Source of the DNA: Ectocarpus siliculosus
Taxonomy: Eukaryota > Sar > Phaeophyceae > Ectocarpales > Ectocarpaceae
NCBI GenBank assembly: GCA_000310025.1
Contig: FN648938.1
Coordinates: 137,937 to 201,936, forward strand
DNA length: 64,000 nucleotides
Reading direction: 5' to 3'
The translations under genes and the position numbers were made by a program. Shown in pieces: positions 25,101-35,385 of the stretch. Numbering within the stretch: position 1 is the first letter of the stretch; every line of letters begins with the position of its first letter. Below the pieces are notes generated by a model, which did no database searches, was not told the DNA's origin, and saw nothing but the letters and a program-made list of their open reading frames with translations.

Positions 25101-28100
25101 GGCGTAAATCACTCGTGCCAAGGCCAAGGGCATACTCCCAGTCAATTCCAAGATCGTCACGGCCAGGGCCGTCAACGGTTTCCGGGCCGCAAAAGACACA
25201 AATGCGCCTTGTGCCGCGAAAAAGGAACTAAGCAAGCAAATGCGCGACGAACGCAATAGAGCCGAAGCGGGGGTCGCGCCCCCCTAGCTTACACTGAGAC
25301 ACACGACCATATTTTTCTGTTTTTAACCGAACTGCCGAGCTGAAATTGACTCATTTTCACTGGCCAGCCGGTTAGTGCAGTCGATACTCGAAAAACTCAC
25401 ACGCATTGGATTTTCAGGCTATTCGGGCACTGGCGAGGCGTGGCGAGTTCGTTCGGGTTTGAGGAGTACGACGCCCCGGTGCTGGAGAGCGAGTCCCTGT
25501 ACACGCGGAAGTCTGGCGAGGAGGTGACGCAGCAGCTCTACTGCTTCGAGGACAAGGGGGGGAGACGGGTGAGAACACGGACGGTGGCAGCGGGATACTT
25601 ATTTTGGCAGAATGACTCAATTGATGGGCTTGACGTGTTGATCCGTCTAACGTATTCAAACAGTGGAGGACGAAAAGTCGGGAGGCTGTTGTGGCAGAAC
25701 GAATCAATTGACGGGCTTGACGTGTTGACCCCTCTGAAATGTTGGAGGCAAGCACCGCAGGAGGAGGAGGGAACGGTGGAGCACTCCTCCTTCCGTGTGA
25801 CCCCGCCGTTTGTGTCCAGCATGTCCCGAAAAGTGTAGACTGGTGGCGCCCAGAACAGATCGGAACAATAATGGGAAGCAGAAAACACTCCTGGTGTTAA
25901 GTGCTTTGGTAGCGGCACATCCCTCTCTCGGTTAGGGCGTGGTTCGGCGCCGATGGTTGTGCCTCTTCTCTCGATGTTGTTGGTGATGATGGTTTTACGT
26001 AAGTTGGCCCGTGACCACGGAAGGCGCCTGGACCAGTAAGGATATCAGAAGATGCCGAGTAGAGACGGGGACAAGTTTTAGTGTGACGGCAACAACAACC
26101 GCAGCAACAACAACAACAATAACAACAGTAACAATCGTCAGGTGAGCTTGAGGCCGGAGATGACTCCGTCGCTGGCGCGCATGGTTATGGCCAAGCGAAA
26201 GAGCCTCACCCTCCCGGTCAAGTGGTTCAGCATTCCTCAGTGCTGGAGGTGAGACCACGCATGTGCTGCACCGCCTGGTCGCGACGTGGGATGCTATACG
26301 ACTGATTGTCCAACTCGATACCTCTACGGCCCAGTTCACACGGAATGCCAAGCTGTGCCTTTGGACATCCCTCGATGAAAGCCGCTTGATTCGAGCCCTG
26401 ATCCCCCCGCATCCTGCAATGGAGACATGTAGCTTTTGGAAATTTGACCATATCGAGGGAGGTTGCATGTTGCGCGACTGGCGTGCTGTTCCGATACAGC
26501 CGGCGATAAAAAGGAGGTGCCTGAAACGAAAACGAAGAGATGGATCGGGAGGCAGAGTTGGGGAGGCAGGCGAGATGATCTCGTGGGCTGATCGAACGAC
26601 CAATCTTCAACAGACCAGTCGGCATTACTTGGATACGTGCCAGCTCATGCCGACCTTCGCTGGCGGACGGAAGCCACAAGCTTGTTCATTCGTGGGGCTG
26701 CTGCCTTCTTGGCACACGGGGCGTCCCGACCCGCAACCCCCCCCGCCGGCCCGAACCAACCAACACCACCCCGACGACCACCCATCTCTCAAAGACGCGT
26801 TGCAGGCAGGTCTTGAAAATCGATCAAAGCTCACATACCAGAAAACCCTTGCCATACACAGCAGTGCTGCCTCAGCGACTCCCTGTCAACGCCAAGATAT
26901 GGCCAGGGGGGCAAGCGGGAGGATGCGGCCACACTTCACCAGATGTAGTACAATGCCGACGTGGTTTTGTGCGGGCGGGTGTACTCATAGCTGCGCATGC
27001 CGTAGTCGTTAGGCCATTGACCTCGCATCCCTACAAAGCCAGGCCGGAGTTTCTCACCGGACCACGCTCGTACACAACCAACTACTGCGGGGAGGGGGGA
27101 AGGAGCTTCAGGGTATATTTTTATATTAACTAGCGCTGCCTCATGAGCCCAAATGTTCTGCCGGGCGGCAACTTCTGCCAGGGGGGGGGGGTTGGGGTTG
27201 ATTTAAACTAGCGCCGCCCCGTGACCCCAAAATGTCGGCAGGTACGAGCGCATGACGAGGGGCAGGCGAAGGGAGCACTACCAGTGGAACATGGACATCT
27301 GGGGGGTGTCCGGGGTGGCGGCGGAGGCGGAACTGCTGGGGGCGATGGTGACGTTCTTCGAGAGGGTGGGGCTCCGCGCGGAGGACGTGGGGATCAGGGT
27401 GAACAGCAGGGGCGTGCTCACGGAAGTCCTGCACAGCCTGGGAGTGCCGGGGGACAAGCACACGGCCACCTGCGTGCTGGTAGACAAGCTCGACAAGGCG
27501 AGAAGAAGAAGACGCGAAGACTTGTCCCCACTGCTGTTGTCACTGGAGTCCAACAGATAGCGCACCTATCCCGCGCGGCACCATAATGACGCTCTCTCTC
27601 TCTCTCTCTCTCTCTCGGTAAATAGTTTTTCAGCACTAAACGCATGAAAAATTGTCCCCACTGCTGTTTTCGAGTGTCACTGGAGTCCAACAGATACATG
27701 CCTCTCCCGCGAAGCACGATAGGGACGGGCACTCTCTTGGTCAATAATTTCCAACGCTAACAACGTAAATTTTGTCCCTTCGGGAGAGGTATTCACCCTG
27801 CACCGTATTATAGCCTGGTGCACAAACCACGTGCGACGTACCTACCTATTCTTGGCACAACATAGAAATTACGGGACAGAGACTTTCGTGCCTGCCGTCC
27901 ACGATCATTCACGGACGGACTATCAAACGTTTTTTTTTTCTTGTCTGCGATGATCAGTGGTGCGTGATGATGGTGTCAAGAGTGAAGGGTGGCGTACGTA
28001 ACTCGAACAATGTCGTGGAATTTTGCGAAACGCGATCGGCTTTCATCGCTCGGGTTGCTCTGGGATCCCCCGTCTCCTCGCTCTTGCACGTTCCTGCACA

Positions 28101-31100
28101 GCATAACCACGATTTATCTCTGGGTAGGCTGCTGCTGCTGTCGGAGGTGCCGATGACACTCCTTCTCTCCCCACGCGCGAAGCCGCGGTCCGAACCTAAC
28201 CGCTGCTGCTTCTTCGGCTGCTTCTTCGGCTGCTTCTTCGGCTGCTGCTGCTGCTGCTGCTGCTGTTGTCGTTGGTGATTGCAGATGCCTCTCGAAGCCG
28301 TCGCGGGTGACCTGGCCGAGCTCGGGCTGGAAGAGACGAGCGTCAAACGCCTCCTGGAGGTGATGGAACTCCGTGACATGGGGGGCGTGGAGGCGTTCCT
28401 GGGCAAGGAATCGCCGGCAGCTGAAGAGGTGGGATGCTGTTGTTCGATGCCGCTATTTTCCCTCCCTTCTTTGCCTGAGTTTGGTCGCATGGTTCATGAA
28501 GCGGTACCCTTTTTCGGCAACACCGGCCGGGCGTACAAGCATCCCAGTAACATCACAATTTTCGTGCTCATGTGTTTGCGGTGCAAGTGTACCCGATCAC
28601 ACCACGATTGTCCTGCTCGTACGTACGCGGTACAAGTATCCCGATCGCATCACAATGTTCGTGCTCCTACATATAAAAATATCTCAGGCAGGAACCGCAG
28701 GAGGGGGTCCAACCCCCCCCTCCTATGTGACCCCGGTTGGGTCGTCTAGCTAGTAGAAGTGGAGGATAGGGGCCAGAGGGGCAGACGACAGAATCCAATG
28801 ATGGGAGAAAAAAAAAAAACACGGGGTAATTTTAATTTGTAGTTTGTTTGGTTGTGAGCATGTTAGGAATTGAGTGAACCTCTCTCATCCCCGGGGAAAT
28901 GTAGGGAGAGAGAGGCGCAAGCTTGCTGTGCTATTCCATAGGCACGGAGTCAATCGGTCGCAGCCAACCGATGCGCGAAAGTGCCGCTTCGTATTGTACC
29001 GGAGTGTAGCCTTTTTTTTTATCACCAGGCCAACGCATGATCAAAACCCAACCCTGCACACCCCGCCAAAGTTTCACAACACAAACCAACCCCCCAAATC
29101 GAAAACCGCCAAATACGGGAAAAAAGACAGCTACGGAAGCTCTGAAACGAAAACCTCATAGAATCCGACGCAATAACCCCAACCCCGCCCAAAAAACCAA
29201 ACGAAACGCTGATTAATATCGAAAAAATCAGCTCCGGAAGCTTTTCGCGCTGGCCGAGAGCTACGGGATCTCCGACTGGCTGGTGCTGGACTGCTCGGTG
29301 GTGAGAGGCCTGGCGTACTACACCGGGACGGTTTTCGAGGCGTTCGACCGGCGGGGGAAGCTGAGGGCCATCGCGGGGGGGGGTCGCTACGACGCCCTAC
29401 TAGAGTCTTTCGGGTACGAAACAAGACACATAGCAACAGCAGCAGCAGCAGCAAAACAGGCCCCCACGTGGTACATACCCTCACCCTCCTTCCCTGTAGC
29501 AGAACGACTCGAGACTTGCAAAGAAGTACACGGCCAATCCTCCCCTCGCGACCGAGTTTACCGACGCGTTAGATAATTTTTTGTTTTCGAACGCATGTAG
29601 ACGTACTCTTGCGCAGCAGTCAAGCCCAGGAGGCCGGCAGAAGGCCAAGGATGCGCCGACGGCGTGGCGATGGCTTGCGGCCCTTGTGATACGTGTAGCT
29701 TGTTGTGGGGAACTTTTTCCAGCCCTGGTTGTTCAACGGCAAGCCATCCTTGGCCGGCGACGGGCTTCTCCAGTCCCGTCGACACGGTTAGCTGAAACGG
29801 CTCGACGTGCCCGCATCGTTTGAGTTTTTCAAGCATCCCTTTGGTAGATCGATCGCGATGAGAGCTCTCCATCTGGTTGCATGTTGGTTGCGGGCTGCAT
29901 GTTTGTTTTGCTTTGGGTGCGTCTGTTTCAGCGGCCTCTTAATCGTGGTTTCTTTCTGACACCCGCAACTTGGTCGCCTCGTGGAACGCGCCTTGTCGCG
30001 CGTTCCCTCTTGGCTGGTTGTTTCGGCCGCACAAGGCGCCCCGCTGCTGGCCATTGACAAACGCCCACACTTCACTGAGATAGAAACGCAAGAAGATTCT
30101 GCACTGAATGTGTGTGGAATGGTTGCTGTTGTATTTTCTGTGTTTTTCCTCGCAGCGGCGAGGCGTTGCCGGCGGCGGGCTTCGGGTTCGGCGACGCCGT
30201 AATAGTGGAACTCCTGTCGGACAGGGGGCTGCTGCCCAAAGAGGCGGGGCCCGGGGCCACCGCGGTCGTCTTCGGGTGGGACGATGAGCTTCAGGTGAGG
30301 GTGTTTGCGGGTGTGTCTCATCTCGTGAACGAAAAAGAAGACTTCTCCCCCGCTGTTCCCACAGTAGTAACGCCGAGAGAACGCCGTTGGTGAGGGCTCC
30401 TCCAAAGGCAGGGGGCGAGTGTCGGTGGCAGAAATTCGTGTGGCGGAGGTGATGTTTTTTTTTGTTTCCCTCCCTCCCTCCCTCCCTCCCTCCGACCCTC
30501 TTTCCCCGCCTCTGTCTCTCTACACAGCCTCCAGAGACGGGCCTCTATCCGTAGGTGGGGTTTCCCCTGCTGATGTTTATCTCTCGATCCGGACCAATAA
30601 TAGTCACCACAAACCGTTGAAGGGGCATTTACGGCCTCCCCACGGCGCACAGACCATGGTACGTACATAGTCACTATTATATCTGCTTTTATCCACAACC
30701 AAGCGTTTTGTTATTTGCTTGATTGGTAAAGGGAGCGGCGACGGAGGTGGCGGCCTCCTTGAGGCGCGAGGGCATCTCCGTAGACCTGGTGCTGCAGCCC
30801 CGCAAGACCAAGGCCAACTTCAAGCACGCCACCCGAGTGGGGGCGACCTACGTCGTCATGGTGGCTCCGTCAGAGTGGGAAGCCGGCAAGGTGCGGGTGG
30901 TGTACTCGTAGCCTTGCATGCCGTAGTCGTTAGTGTATGTTACTGTTTGTGTTAGGTGGGTGTGGTGGAAGGCAGCTGTTGGCGTTTGTGATTTTTAAGT
31001 TCAGGGCACGTCGGTGTCCTCGCGCCCGTGCCTACCGTTCTTCCGTGTGCGTATACAGATGGTGCCCACACCTCAGAAGGTGCAGTGTTAGCCGAGGCTT

Positions 31101-31513
31101 GGGTTCTTACAATAGTTCCTCTTGTGGGTTACAATTGGCCGCTATATAGGTGTTAGTGTAGGTGTGGTCGCAAATGATGTTCTTAGCTCTGATATTATGT
31201 GTACTGCACCGTGCCGCCGCGCTTCCTTCGCCTTGCCCTTCTCTGGGTCCTGATGATACCCGTCTCCTGCGTCTCCCACGAAGCACGTAAATACCAGCAG
31301 TGTTCTGTCCTTGTCCGCTCCCTGTGGCTTAACGCCGTCACGCCGCAACCGCCCCGCCCGGCCTCACGTCTCGATGCCAACATCTTTGTGTTCGTCAAGG
31401 TGTCGGTGAAGGACCTCCGTACGTCGGACCAGAAAGAACTTCCGGTGGGGGAAGTGGCAAGCCACATCCTGGCTGGGGACGTGGCGATCTCGAAGGAGAA
31501 GCGGACTGACTGA
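22132..31513 (+). CDS. histidyl-tRNA synthetase, organellar type
   Basis: This class II synthetase charges tRNA-His in an organelle. Ten exons join in frame to 574 aa: 22132-22417, 24024-24210, 25418-25568, 26142-26248, 27242-27497, 28285-28428, 29232-29413, 30156-30294, 30732-30890, 31400-31513. Exon 1 encodes a Ser/Ala/Arg-rich leader ([15 protein letters not shown], then VRAFVPSAS), in keeping with plastid or mitochondrial import. Landmarks are [16 protein letters not shown] near 143-158, motif 1 region [10 protein letters not shown], motif 2 from LRPEMTPS near 211 to [19 protein letters not shown] near 242-260, His-specific [10 protein letters not shown] at 400-409 and AGGGRYD at 425-431, then [13 protein letters not shown], and an anticodon-binding domain ([28 protein letters not shown]). 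The GFGFGDAVI block and overall pattern match plant organellar HisRS rather than cytosolic HARS. Intron 5 has a GC donor at 27498. Exon 1 could end six bases later (22423) in the same phase. The gene is divergent from the VOC gene, 410 bp between starts. Confidence 0.93.
22870..22932. repeat. 32-bp tandem duplication in HisRS intron 1
   Basis: The unit starting GCTTGTACGTATCGATGCA and ending ACATATGGAC occurs twice with a 32-bp period and one difference. Confidence 0.85.
23350..23425 (-). other. tRNA-like relic with a good A box
   Basis: The minus strand reads CCTGGTCTAGTGGATAGCGC (23396-23415), a match to the D-arm/A-box pattern. The expected B-box region reads GAGAGTGCCGAACTCTTC and is degenerate. 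No acceptor stem pairs, so this is not an active tRNA gene. It lies just downstream, in the same orientation, of the relic at 23456-23535, inside HisRS intron 1. Confidence 0.4.
23456..23535 (-). other. tRNA-like sequence with perfect A and B boxes (tRNA pseudogene or SINE head)
   Basis: On the minus strand TGGTCTAGGTGG fits the pol III A box and GGTTCGAACCC fits the B box, about 45 nt apart as in a tRNA. The T arm (GGGG-TTCGAAC-CCC) pairs well. The presumed acceptor halves do not pair and the anticodon arm is irregular, so I call it tRNA-like rather than a tRNA gene. It lies antisense in HisRS intron 1. Confidence 0.5.
24798..25282. mobile_element. foldback or MITE-like element in HisRS intron 2
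   Basis: The left arm (24798-24897) and right arm (25180-25282) are inverted copies of about 100 bp with a spacer of about 280 bp. Shared stretches include GTTCCTTTTTCGCGGCAC and TTTTGCGGCCCGGAAACCGTTG, with mismatches mostly toward the outside. No transposase frame lies between the arms. This is what a non-autonomous DNA element leaves; the exact ends and any target-site duplication are not clear. Confidence 0.5.
25601..25745. repeat. 87-bp tandem duplication in HisRS intron 3
   Basis: TGGCAGAATGACTCAATTGA (25605) and TGGCAGAACGAATCAATTGA (25692) head two copies, each followed by GGGCTTGACGTGTTGA. Copies differ at several positions. Confidence 0.75.
27522..27780. repeat. 130-bp tandem duplication with (TC)n, HisRS intron 5
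   Basis: Both copies begin TTGTCCCCACTGCTGTT (27522 and 27652) and carry CACTGGAGTCCAACAGATA. A (CT)n run of about 12 units lies at 27594-27617 in the first copy only. The array starts 25 bases after the GC donor of this intron. Confidence 0.78.
28201..28266. repeat. CGGCTGCTTCTT minisatellite passing into (CTG)n
   Basis: Three copies of a 12-bp unit and then about eight CTG units end 18 bases before the acceptor of HisRS exon 6 (28284). They replace the usual polypyrimidine tract. Confidence 0.88.
28531..28680. repeat. degenerate 50-bp tandem array, about three copies
   Basis: Copies headed GTACAAGCATCCC, GTGCAAGTGTACCC and GTACAAGTATCCC are each followed by a CATCACAAT or CACCACGAT element and TCGTGCTC or CTGCTCGT. 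They lie in HisRS intron 6. Confidence 0.6.
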
Positions 31514-33104
31514 TGTTTCGAATCGGGAGTTGGATGATGAATGTTCTAGATGGCTGTTTCGAGGGGGGGAGGGTGACCGGGCCGAGCCGCTTGCGCAAGA
31601 GACGGTGACATAATGTAGGCAGAGAAGGATGGGGGCGATGAAAAAGGTTCGAACCCCGTATCAGCGAGATATGGTGGCGTTTTTCAGCTCGATATCCCCA
31701 TTGTGCCTTGTGGGCGAGCTCTCGAGATTTGATCGGACACGCAGCTCAAGATAACGCACCACGTGGACACCACATCAGTCGCATCTTACCGCATTGCGTA
31801 GCTATTTATGTGTGGAATCGGATCAATCCGGGAGGCGTAAGAGTAGCCGAAAACAATTCAAGGCCTGCCGCATTCCGTTGGCCACTCTACACGGCGGTTG
31901 ACCCCCCTTCTCCCTCCATCTACCTCAAAAGCTAAGAACAATGACGATAATTGTTTCTGGGACTACGTGGAACCGACCTCGACCAAAGCACCCCCTTTGT
32001 TGGTTATTTTTCTTTCGAATTGTGACCATATTTACTTTGTTTCGAGGGCATGCGTTGGGTAGAAAGACACACGGAACGCGAGTCGATTCGCCAGCCACAG
32101 TGACTGCGTGGCACAGCGTAAAGTCTTGCAAACCCGTCTCTATCCCCACAAAAGTGAGTACCGGCTGGGGGACTATGACTGCGAACGCAGGAGTTCCGAA
32201 GCTGACCGGGTCCCCCAATGGTACTGCTACACACCATCTATTATAGAACCCCGACTAGAGACCGAATGATCCAAGACCCCCCGCCCCACCTTCGAAAGAA
32301 AAGGGATGGGAAGGCGGGACTTTTGGTACTCTGCCGCCGCCTTCGCTGGGCTGCCGCTGATGTCTTTCCGTCTTTTAGCGTGGTCTGGAGCTTCCGCTCG
32401 CTACGCAAAATGCTACAGCGACATCGTGCCCCCATCCACGGAATGGCAAAAGAGGGCTATCATTTCTTCCACACAGGACCCCGGGTTTCCGACAAATAAC
32501 GAGGCTACGGTTCGACCTTTACACCAAAAAACCCAGTTTATTCTGTGTGTCCGAAGAAATTTTCTCTTTTTTTTAACTCGTCGGTTGAACCTTTCCAAAC
32601 GCCCGCTCGTAGAATCAGCCCCTTCTTGTAGGGTGCGGCGTGCGCCGCAACGGTGCCTAATTTCGTGATTTTTCATGAAAATGCTTCTCTGGTGCTCCCC
32701 ATTCATCTCACCCCTTGATACATCGACGCTTGCACATCTTGTCATTTGCTTCGCTTGGTACACACACACATCCACGAAAGAGTGCCGCCTTCTCAACGGC
32801 AGGCGGTTGACACCGCACACAGCAGTCGACGCTGAGTCAAGCAACGCATGTACGATCTCACCCATAGAACACGCCTTCCACATGATGCCGGCAAACTTTT
32901 TGTGCCGTTTTTGGCGAATCTGTAAGGACAAGTTTCCCATAGGAACCGAGGTTATTGGTTATTCTCCTAGTTAAGGTTGTTTGGCATTCAGGCACAAACA
33001 CCTGGCCGTTGAACGTTCAGACAACCTGCTGAAAATGAAACTAGAGCCTGTTGGTTCTCATTGATCTGAATCAGGCTGGACCCCCGAGCTGAATCCTGGT
33101 ATTT
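31514..33104. other. intergenic region downstream of HisRS
   Basis: A 175-codon minus-strand frame at 32413-32940 is rich in Arg and Cys and has no domain I recognise. A lone B-box-like GGTTCGAACCC lies near 31648 without an A box. Nothing else is supported. Confidence 0.55.
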
Positions 33105-35385
33105 GGAGCAGCTACCCAACGTAAGTTCGCTTGCACCCCCTTACAGCGCTCCTGAAAAGCCATCCGACGCAGGAACATTCGGGCATGGACAAGCAACCCG
33201 GTCTGAAACACCTACATATTGAGGAATAGGCGTCCACAAGATTCAACGGCGAAGATTCTCGGGTTCTTCGTCCCCCCGACGGTGGGAAAGTAGAGAATTA
33301 GCGCGCTCATCTATGATTTTTACCGGTTGACGTACCAAACCTCGGTCCATCGGTGACTGAAGCTAAACGCCTCGACAAGGTGGAGCTGACACTGATTAAC
33401 TCATGGATCCGTCAGCAGGGTGAGTTGTTCCCGTACGCGCATTCGTGTTCGTCTCGCCGGTGACCGCGTCCATGGCTGCTGCCGCCTCGTCCGTCTCAGT
33501 CGGGGCCACGGCACGCCCCCGGAGCACTGGCCCGTACTTTCTCCACTTGCCGACTCCTCCAATACACTTTTGGTGTTTCTGTTGCTGCTGCTGCTGCCCC
33601 TGCTGCGAGGTGGTGTTCACCTGCCCCACGTTATTACCTATACCGGTTCCGACGGCTGGTACAACGTAACGCCTCCCTCCCCGGTCTACCCCCGACGACC
33701 GCCTTCCGATCGCCGACCCCCGGCTCCGCCCCGCGTGCAGCTGTATGTTGAAGGCGTGCCAGACCAGCGGTACAATAGTCATCTGCACACCAAACAGAAT
33801 CAATGGCATGGATGTGCCGTACTTGCTGAATATGCTGAACAGGAGGATGGCGTACCCCTGAAGGCTCATGTGGGCGCAAAACCCCATGGCCCACCGAACC
33901 TTTCTCTTGGCCGCCTGGAGTTCGCCGTCCCCTAACTCCGACTCGTCCCTTCCCTCACCACCCCACCACGATCCTCTTCTCCGAGGCCCCACGGATGACC
34001 AGGTCCTCGACGAACTACCTCTTTCCCCTCTTTCCCCTGCTGATTCACCGCTCCCACGCCTCCCGCGTTCCTCGTCCGCCTCCGTACCACCCAGGGTCGC
34101 AAGCACAGACTCCCTCCTGTCCTCTTCAAACACGGACTTCATCGCCCTCATTCGCGAGTTTTGGAGAGAAGCGTCGATCGCCCGAAGCAAAGCTCTCCCG
34201 AAAATCCAGAAGGTTGTGTCGGTGAAGACAATCAGCATGATGAACGTCACAGCCACGAGCTTAGCGGCCGCCTGTGTGTAGTGTAGTAGCAGACGAGACA
34301 CAACACCAAAATTCGTACGTACGCGGTGTTTGTAAGATGCGCTGCAGCTGCCGCTGCTGGCTACTACAAGTGTTTGTGGCGATCAGGGAGAGTCGCCACC
34401 ACAGAGGGCAAGGATTAGGCTCAAAGGAGCCAAACGAATGACGGACTCAACGTAGGTGCAGTAGTAGTGCGCACATCCTAGTTGACAAGGGATTCCCTTC
34501 GGTGCCATGCCAATTAGACGTACACCAGTACTTTGGGCATAATCAGAGGGCCCAAGTTGGTGTCTCTAGAGTAGGGAGAAACTACCATCGCGCACTCGGC
34601 CAACGTGCCGGTGCTTCACCCAAAGTCAACGCTGTTCGTGTACCTCCGTGCGGCCGAGCAAGGCGAGCACCGTCGCGACGACCGGTCCTGTCGAGAGCAC
34701 CAGGTATGACAACCGCTGTCCGTTTTTCTCTTCCAGCACCGAGGAGATCCTGAGCATGGTGGAGCTAGCCTGCATCAGCCGGGCGTCGTTGGTGTAGATC
34801 CACATTCTGACGGTCAAAAACCCGCACACACTGACGGTTATTTGGTTGAGAATCACAACCAGGACGGAAATCTCGTGCCAACGGGCCTTGACTAGGAGCA
34901 CCAGCAAGAAGTAGAAGAGGCTGACGACGGCGTTGGCAACCGCCGTGACGTGCATGCTCTTGCGGCAGCACTCCGCGGACGTGGTTGATACCGAAAACTG
35001 CTGGGCGTGAAATTTCAGCTGGTGGACATTGACGGTAGCGTCGTCATCGCCGTCGCCGTTGTCGTTGTCGTCGCCGTTGTCGTATCACACGTGTTTGCCG
35101 CAGTTTGGCATGACAGGAGCGAAAAGGAGGGAAGGGGAGAGGGTCGCGTAAGGAAGAATTTCTCGATAGGCAATCATTGGTTGTGGGCCCTCTTTACAAC
35201 GGTTGTTAATTCTGTAGAGTGCCTGCGCAAACCAAAGGCACAATGTCATAACAATGGGAAAGAGAAAGGCGGGATCCACTTGTTGGAACATTGGTAACCG
35301 GTGGAGAGCTATCCCCCAACTATAGAGGTGGGAGCTTGGTTGGCGTGCGTAGGGAAAATAGTAGGTCTTTGTTTCTTCCCGTCGC
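33105..35385. repeat. segmental duplication, left copy, part 1
   Basis: Direct repeat of 43683-45980. It covers a 3' flank, exons 3 and 2 of the seven-span gene and the start of its first intron. Identity is near 99% across 34500-35370 and lower, in the mid-90s by eye, across exon 3. After about 35385 the copies diverge abruptly. Confidence 0.93.

Noticed and set aside
26263-27012. 249-codon plus-strand frame
   Set aside because: It lies in HisRS intron 4, has no domain, and HisRS exons on both sides join in phase without it.
31644-31662. B-box-like GGTTCGAACCC, possible tRNA
   Set aside because: No A box at the right distance on either strand and no acceptor stem.
32413-32940. 175-codon minus-strand frame
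   Set aside because: Composition is Arg/Cys-rich and irregular; no splice partners or family seen.
33420-34281. Long plus-strand frames opposite exon 3 of the seven-span genes
   Set aside because: They are shadows of the minus-strand coding exon; the minus frame has the hydrophobic spans and the splice sites.
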